Part shown: positions 4,185 through 7,225 of the stretch, piece after piece
Layout of the letters: every line of letters begins with the position of its first letter
Numbering within the stretch: position 1 is the first letter of the stretch
NCBI GenBank assembly: GCA_002706585.1
Contig: PALU01000012.1
Span: forward strand, 15,098 to 22,322
Length of the DNA: 7,225 nucleotides
From: Rickettsiales bacterium
GTDB lineage: Bacteria > Pseudomonadota > Alphaproteobacteria > TMED127
Direction: 5' to 3'
Notes under the pieces: model-generated
The model's input: only the letters and a program-made list of their open reading frames with translations
What the model was told of the DNA's origin: nothing
The model's database searches: none
Position numbers and translations under genes: made by a program

Positions 4185-4989
4185 TCGTCTTTAGTCCTTC
4201 CTTATTAATAAGTGCTTTTACTCTCTCTTCTTTTTTTTGATTCTTTGTGGGTGCAGGCATAAGTTTGCTAATTCCTTTTTTTAAGTCGACTTCAGCATAA
4301 TCTCCGAATAAAAAACTTTCACCTTTTTGCAATCTTACATTACCAAATAATTTACATATTTCTTTGCTTTTATTATAAAGAGCTTTATCACTAAATGCTA
4401 CTTCATTGTTTGTTTCAATTGAAACATTTTCAAAACCTAGGATTTTTTTTATGTTCATTTTCTCACCTTTTTTTTCAATGTGCCATACTAGTTTATCTCC
4501 TTTAATAACAAACTCATCCTTTTTAATAGCTATTGCTTTACCAGTTGCTACAGCAATATTTTTGCTTCTCCAATACTCAATTTTTTTATTAGCATTAAGT
4601 TTATCTTGCTCGGATGTAAGTTGTAATTTTTTGCCTGTAATTTTGAAATAATCTTTAACTACGTTAAATTCAGCGGAATTACCCCCAGTTATTTCAACTT
4701 TATCATCAGTTACTAGGACGTTTTTATGAGCTTGCACCTTTATTATATCCATTTCTGAGTTTCTATTTTCTTCATAGAAAGCCTCGATCAAATCTGATTT
4801 GAGAGATAAAGTTCCTTGTGTAGCTTTAGCATTTCCAATGGCTATATATTTTTTCTCATTTTTATGCCACTCAATACCATCATCAGCATAAATTTCAATT
4901 GGCTCCTCGGATTGATTTGCATTAACATCTCCTAAAAAAATGTTAAAAAGAAGAAATCCAAAAAAACTCAAAAAGATCTTTTTAATCAT
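4177..4989 (-). CDS. lptA: Periplasmic LPS transport protein, OstA-like
   Basis: Forms the periplasmic beta-jellyroll bridge that passes LPS from LptC to LptD in the outer membrane. The 270-residue precursor starts with a signal peptide: Lys3-Lys4, hydrophobic core about 5-19, probable cleavage after VNA (22-24). The OstA-like body starts at IEIYADDGIEW (31-41). Two stretches can be aligned by eye as a tandem duplication: about 37-122 (GIEW, IAIGNAKA, LIEAFYEE, KVEITGGNSAEFN, FKITGK) and about 136-222 (KIEYW, AVATGKAIA, KLVWHIEKK, EVAFSDKALYN, KLFGNV). A charged Lys/Glu-rich tail (249-270) follows. E. coli LptA has 185 residues, so this version is long. Placement between lptC and lptB, with 8-nt overlaps on both sides, supports the assignment. 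OstA-like sequences diverge quickly, so identity rests on fold pattern plus context. Confidence 0.93.
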   Translation of the reverse strand: MIKKIFLSFFGFLLFNIFLGDVNANQSEEPIEIYADDGIEWHKNEKKYIAIGNAKATQGTLSLKSDLIEAFYEENRNSEMDIIKVQAHKNVLVTDDKVEITGGNSAEFNVVKDYFKITGKKLQLTSEQDKLNANKKIEYWRSKNIAVATGKAIAIKKDEFVIKGDKLVWHIEKKGEKMNIKKILGFENVSIETNNEVAFSDKALYNKSKEICKLFGNVRLQKGESFLFGDYAEVDLKKGISKLMPAPTKNQKKEERVKALINKEGLKTNE

Positions 4990-5584
4990 TATTATTGTTC
5001 GAAAGTGTAAGTTTTGATTTACCTGTAAATATTATCTTATTAGTTTTTTGTTCAATTTGAAATCCCTCAGAAAAAATAGTTGAATTTTCCTTCTTTCCTG
5101 AAACTTTCTGTTTACCCAAAATAATTTTTTTTTTAAAATCCATCGTAGCTTCAGAGGTATGAAATGAAAATTTTTTTTTATCACTAAAAACAACCTCACC
5201 TGATAATTTTAAAAACTGATTAGGTTTATCAAAAACTCCTTCTTTACCCTCCAAAAAAAAAATTTCTGAAGAACTTGTTATTTCACCTTTTGGATCCTCT
5301 AGATTAAAAATATCGTTTTTGTTATTAACTTTCATTGCCTTGGATGCAGAAACTTTGTAGGGTTGTCTTTTTTTATCGATGCCTAAAAACTTTGGCCCAA
5401 TGAGAACCTGGCTACTATTGAAGAATTCATCTGTAATTTTATTATTTTCTAAAGTTAGATCAAGTTTTAAAGTATTCCTATTATACAATGCGAGACAAAT
5501 TATACTAACTGCCAGAAACATCAGACTGAATTTCATAACTTTCACAAAGAATGTATAAGTTATTTTTTTTTTTAATTCCAACAT
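4982..5584 (-). CDS. lptC: LPS export system inner-membrane protein
   Basis: A bitopic inner-membrane protein whose periplasmic domain receives LPS from LptB2FG and hands it to LptA. Its 200 residues match the family length (191 in E. coli). A short basic N-terminus (LKKK, from an in-frame 11-A tract at 5573-5563) is followed by one membrane anchor at about 17-35 (VMKFSLMFLAVSIICLALY). The periplasmic part has the DUF1239 pattern GPKFLGIDKKRQPYKVSASKA (63-83), with repeated short beta strands to the end. The start ATG 5584 lies 2 nt after the kdsD stop. The stop overlaps the lptA start by 8 nt (ATGATTAA). Several A runs of 10-11 occur in frame. Confidence 0.93.
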   Translation of the reverse strand: MLELKKKITYTFFVKVMKFSLMFLAVSIICLALYNRNTLKLDLTLENNKITDEFFNSSQVLIGPKFLGIDKKRQPYKVSASKAMKVNNKNDIFNLEDPKGEITSSSEIFFLEGKEGVFDKPNQFLKLSGEVVFSDKKKFSFHTSEATMDFKKKIILGKQKVSGKKENSTIFSEGFQIEQKTNKIIFTGKSKLTLSNNNND

Positions 5585-5586
5585 AT

Positions 5587-6528
5587 CTAGTTTCTTAAAA
5601 TATCATGTAAATGAATGATCCCTATTGGCTTTTTCTTTTGAGTAATAAAATAATTAGTTATTGATTGTTTGTTCATTAAGTCGATTGCAGAGGAAACTAG
5701 TGTTTCAGGTTTTAAAGTTTTGGGGCTTTTTGTCATTATGTCATTAACATTTTTTGTTAGTAATTCTGGTGACATATGTCTTCTTAAATCTCCATCAGTA
5801 ATAATTCCTAATAATTCACTTTTTTTTTCAGATACAACACCAACACAACCTTGACCTTTTGAACTCATTTCCAAAATGGCTGCATCAACTTTTTTGTTTA
5901 TAGAGATCAAAGGAATTTGATTTTTTGTTTTCATTACATCACTAACTTTTAACAACATTTGTCCAAGTTTCCCGCCTGGGTGTAGCTCTAGGAAATCTTT
6001 AGATGTAAATTGTCTCTTTTTTAATAAAGTAACTGCTAAAGCGTCTCCCAAAACAAGCATACAAGTTGTTGAACTTGTTGGAGCTAATTCAAGTGGACAC
6101 GCTTCAACATTTTCTGGGATTTGTAAAACAATATCAGACTTCTTAGCGAGAGTACTTTTAACATTACTTGTTATTGAAATAATTGGTATTTTAAGTTTTT
6201 TACAATGAAGAATAAGATTAAATAATTCTGATGTCTCTCCAGAATTAGAGATCAGAATGGCGCAATCATTTTTTGTTATCATTCCTAAGTCTCCGTGATT
6301 AGCCTCACTCGGATGAATAAAAAATGAAGGAGAACCTATTGATGAAAGAGTAGAGGAAATTTTAGATCCAACATGACCGCTTTTTCCAATTCCAGAAATT
6401 ATAATTTTTCCACTTACACCAAATAAAATATTTACTGCATTCTTGAAAGGTTTAGCAAGCCCTTTTTTTAGTAAGTTTAAGGCTTTTATTTCTTGATCGA
6501 TGACTGATTTTCCTGCTGTGAGTTCCAT
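5587..6528 (-). CDS. kdsD: D-arabinose 5-phosphate isomerase (SIS plus two CBS domains)
   Basis: Interconverts ribulose 5-phosphate and arabinose 5-phosphate, the first step of Kdo synthesis for the LPS core, in the cytoplasm. The 313 residues are full length. The SIS domain (about 35-180) carries GIGKSGH (46-52), the HPSEANHGDLGM block (72-83), SNSGETSE (94-101) and ACPLELAPTSST (143-154). The four active-site residues of E. coli KdsD (Lys59, Glu111, Glu152, His193) align here at a constant offset as Lys49, Glu101, Glu142 and His183. Two CBS modules follow, about 197-255 (SDVMK, GIITDGDLRR) and 261-313 (VNDIMTKSPK, GIIHLHDILR). Position immediately upstream of lptCAB favours the Kdo role over the gutQ/kpsF paralogues. 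There are gaps of 3 nt to rnd and 2 nt to lptC. Confidence 0.96.
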   Translation of the reverse strand: MELTAGKSVIDQEIKALNLLKKGLAKPFKNAVNILFGVSGKIIISGIGKSGHVGSKISSTLSSIGSPSFFIHPSEANHGDLGMITKNDCAILISNSGETSELFNLILHCKKLKIPIISITSNVKSTLAKKSDIVLQIPENVEACPLELAPTSSTTCMLVLGDALAVTLLKKRQFTSKDFLELHPGGKLGQMLLKVSDVMKTKNQIPLISINKKVDAAILEMSSKGQGCVGVVSEKKSELLGIITDGDLRRHMSPELLTKNVNDIMTKSPKTLKPETLVSSAIDLMNKQSITNYFITQKKKPIGIIHLHDILRN

Positions 6529-6531
6529 TTT

Positions 6532-7179
6532 TTAATGAGAAAAAATATCAATATCATGCCAATCTAAAAGATCTAATTCAACTCTGGAGGGAATAAAACT
6601 GAATATTTTATCAGCAAGTTCTAATCTTTTTTCCCTTACTAGCATTTTTTCTAATTTTTTTTTTAAATCAAAAAGATGTATCACATCATTTGCAGCATAT
6701 TTTAATTGGTTTTCACTTAAATTTTTTGAAAACCAATCTGTAGTTTGCTGTGATTTATTTAGATCAATATTTAGCAAATCTTTACATAAATCTCTTAGAC
6801 CATGTTTGTCTGTATATGTTCTTACTAATTTAGAAGCTATTTTTGTACAAAAATTATTTTTTGTGTAAACCCCAAAAAATCTTTTTATCATTGCAACATC
6901 AAATCTAGCATAATGAAAAATTTTCTCAATATTATCATTTTTCATTAATTTAACTAAATTTAGTGGCAAATTTTTCTTTTCAAAGAAATTTCTTTCAAAT
7001 TTTACTATATGACATTTTTTTGATGAAATTCCAATTTGAATTAAACAAAGTTGATCTCTTACTAATGACAAGCCTGTTGTTTCTGTATCAACTGAAATAA
7101 TTTCTTCACAGTCAATGTCAGAGGGTAAATCATTGTCATGTAAAAAAATTTCACAGTCACTTGTTTTAAAAGTTTTCAT
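6532..7179 (-). CDS. rnd: Short RNase D-like 3'-5' exoribonuclease (DEDDy)
   Basis: Predicted to trim 3' ends of structured RNAs such as tRNA precursors using two metal ions. All five DEDDy residues are visible: Asp31 and Glu33 in VDTETTGL, Asp94 in FHYARFDVAM, and Tyr161 plus Asp165 in YAANDVIHL. KHGLRDLCKDLL (125-136) and QQTTDWF (144-150) also match RNase D. At 215 residues it is only the catalytic domain; E. coli RNase D (375) has additional HRDC domains. Such short versions are common in alphaproteobacteria and commonly sit before kdsD-lptCAB. Whether it acts on tRNA or another RNA cannot be told. The start ATG 7179 has only a weak AAGAA purine run before it. It is the first gene of the minus-strand operon within the window. 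Confidence 0.93.
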   Translation of the reverse strand: MKTFKTSDCEIFLHDNDLPSDIDCEEIISVDTETTGLSLVRDQLCLIQIGISSKKCHIVKFERNFFEKKNLPLNLVKLMKNDNIEKIFHYARFDVAMIKRFFGVYTKNNFCTKIASKLVRTYTDKHGLRDLCKDLLNIDLNKSQQTTDWFSKNLSENQLKYAANDVIHLFDLKKKLEKMLVREKRLELADKIFSFIPSRVELDLLDWHDIDIFSH

Positions 7180-7195
7180 TTCTTGAAAAAAATTA

Positions 7196-7224
7196 ATTAT
7201 GTTATTAATTAATACCTAACTTAA
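7196..7224 (-). promoter_or_regulatory. Weak candidate promoter for the rnd-kdsD-lptCAB-hpf-ptsN operon
   Basis: On the minus strand CATAAT (7201-7196, five of six consensus bases) lies 17 nt after TTAAGT (7224-7219, three of six). Initiation would be about 10 nt upstream of the rnd ATG. The 10-bp palindrome ATTAATTAAT (7204-7213) lies in the spacer. With only 46 nt of sequence beyond rnd, it is equally possible that the operon continues from a gene outside the window. Confidence 0.22.
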
Positions 7225-7225
7225 G

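Noticed and set aside
3679..4651. Plus-strand open frames at 3679-3903, 4013-4240 and 4406-4651 (and similar at 2688-2873 and 5669-5854)
   Set aside because: All are antisense to well-supported lptB, lptA, ptsN/hpf or kdsD and are rich in Phe/Leu/Ser as expected from reversed A-rich coding sequence.
5587..6528. gutQ or kpsF instead of kdsD
   Set aside because: The isomerase motifs do not separate paralogues by eye, but the gene sits in the rnd-kdsD-lptCAB operon, which fits Kdo/LPS synthesis.
1..7225. CRISPR array, insertion sequence, prophage or toxin-antitoxin system
   Set aside because: No spaced direct repeats, transposase or integrase motifs, terminal inverted repeats or unexplained gene pairs are visible; every sizeable open stretch belongs to a conserved chromosomal housekeeping gene.

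Overview
The window looks like a piece of a compact, strongly A+T-rich (by eye roughly 70% or more) alphaproteobacterial chromosome. It resembles a streamlined free-living lineage of the SAR11/Pelagibacterales or HIMB59 kind. The alphaproteobacterial signs are an Hsp20 gene followed directly by a DUF1150 gene, a FYDLN-type zinc-ribbon protein (TIGR02300) divergent from a class II aroA with a tRNA-Ala close by, and a long-form hibernation factor next to ptsN. The exact lineage is inference. Coding density is very high, with gaps of 1-3 nt or overlaps of 4-8 nt between most co-directional genes, and no gene-free stretch exceeds about 150 nt.

Layout. At 1-1061 (minus) lies the N-terminal 353 codons of aroA, cut by the window edge. 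Divergent from it at 1109-1411 is a small CxxC zinc-ribbon protein with an acidic tail, then tRNA-Ala(GGC) at 1508-1583. A 149-nt leader region precedes the hsp20/DUF1150 pair (1733-2411, plus), and the end of that leader can fold as a ROSE-like RNA thermometer covering the ribosome-binding site and start codon. The rest is one tight minus-strand operon, in transcription order: rnd-type exonuclease (7179-6532), kdsD (6528-5587), lptC (5584-4982), lptA (4989-4177), lptB (4184-3429), hpf (3432-2856) and ptsN (2854-2408). The two transcription units collide tail to tail, with overlapping stop codons at 2408-2411.

How the genes work together. KdsD makes arabinose 5-phosphate, the first committed precursor of Kdo in the LPS inner core. 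LptC, LptA and LptB are parts of the LPS export bridge, so the middle of the operon serves outer-membrane biogenesis. Hpf (ribosome dimerisation and hibernation) and PtsN (EIIA-Ntr) form the tail of the classical lptCAB-rpoN-hpf-ptsN cluster, but rpoN is missing: lptB runs straight into hpf through a CTGA overlap.

Points most worth a second look. (1) hpf is split by a +1-type frameshift exactly at an 11-A tract. Upstream is a complete short-form HPF domain and downstream, one frame over, an intact long-form C-terminal dimerisation domain, so transcriptional slippage (or an assembly error) may decide between short and long HPF. (2) hpf has no ATG/GTG/TTG before its conserved first strand and appears to start at CTG inside CTGA, with AGGA 8 nt upstream. 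(3) The hsp20 leader carries a UCGCU/AGGA pairing with a bulged G, the ROSE hallmark. (4) rpoN is absent from its usual place.
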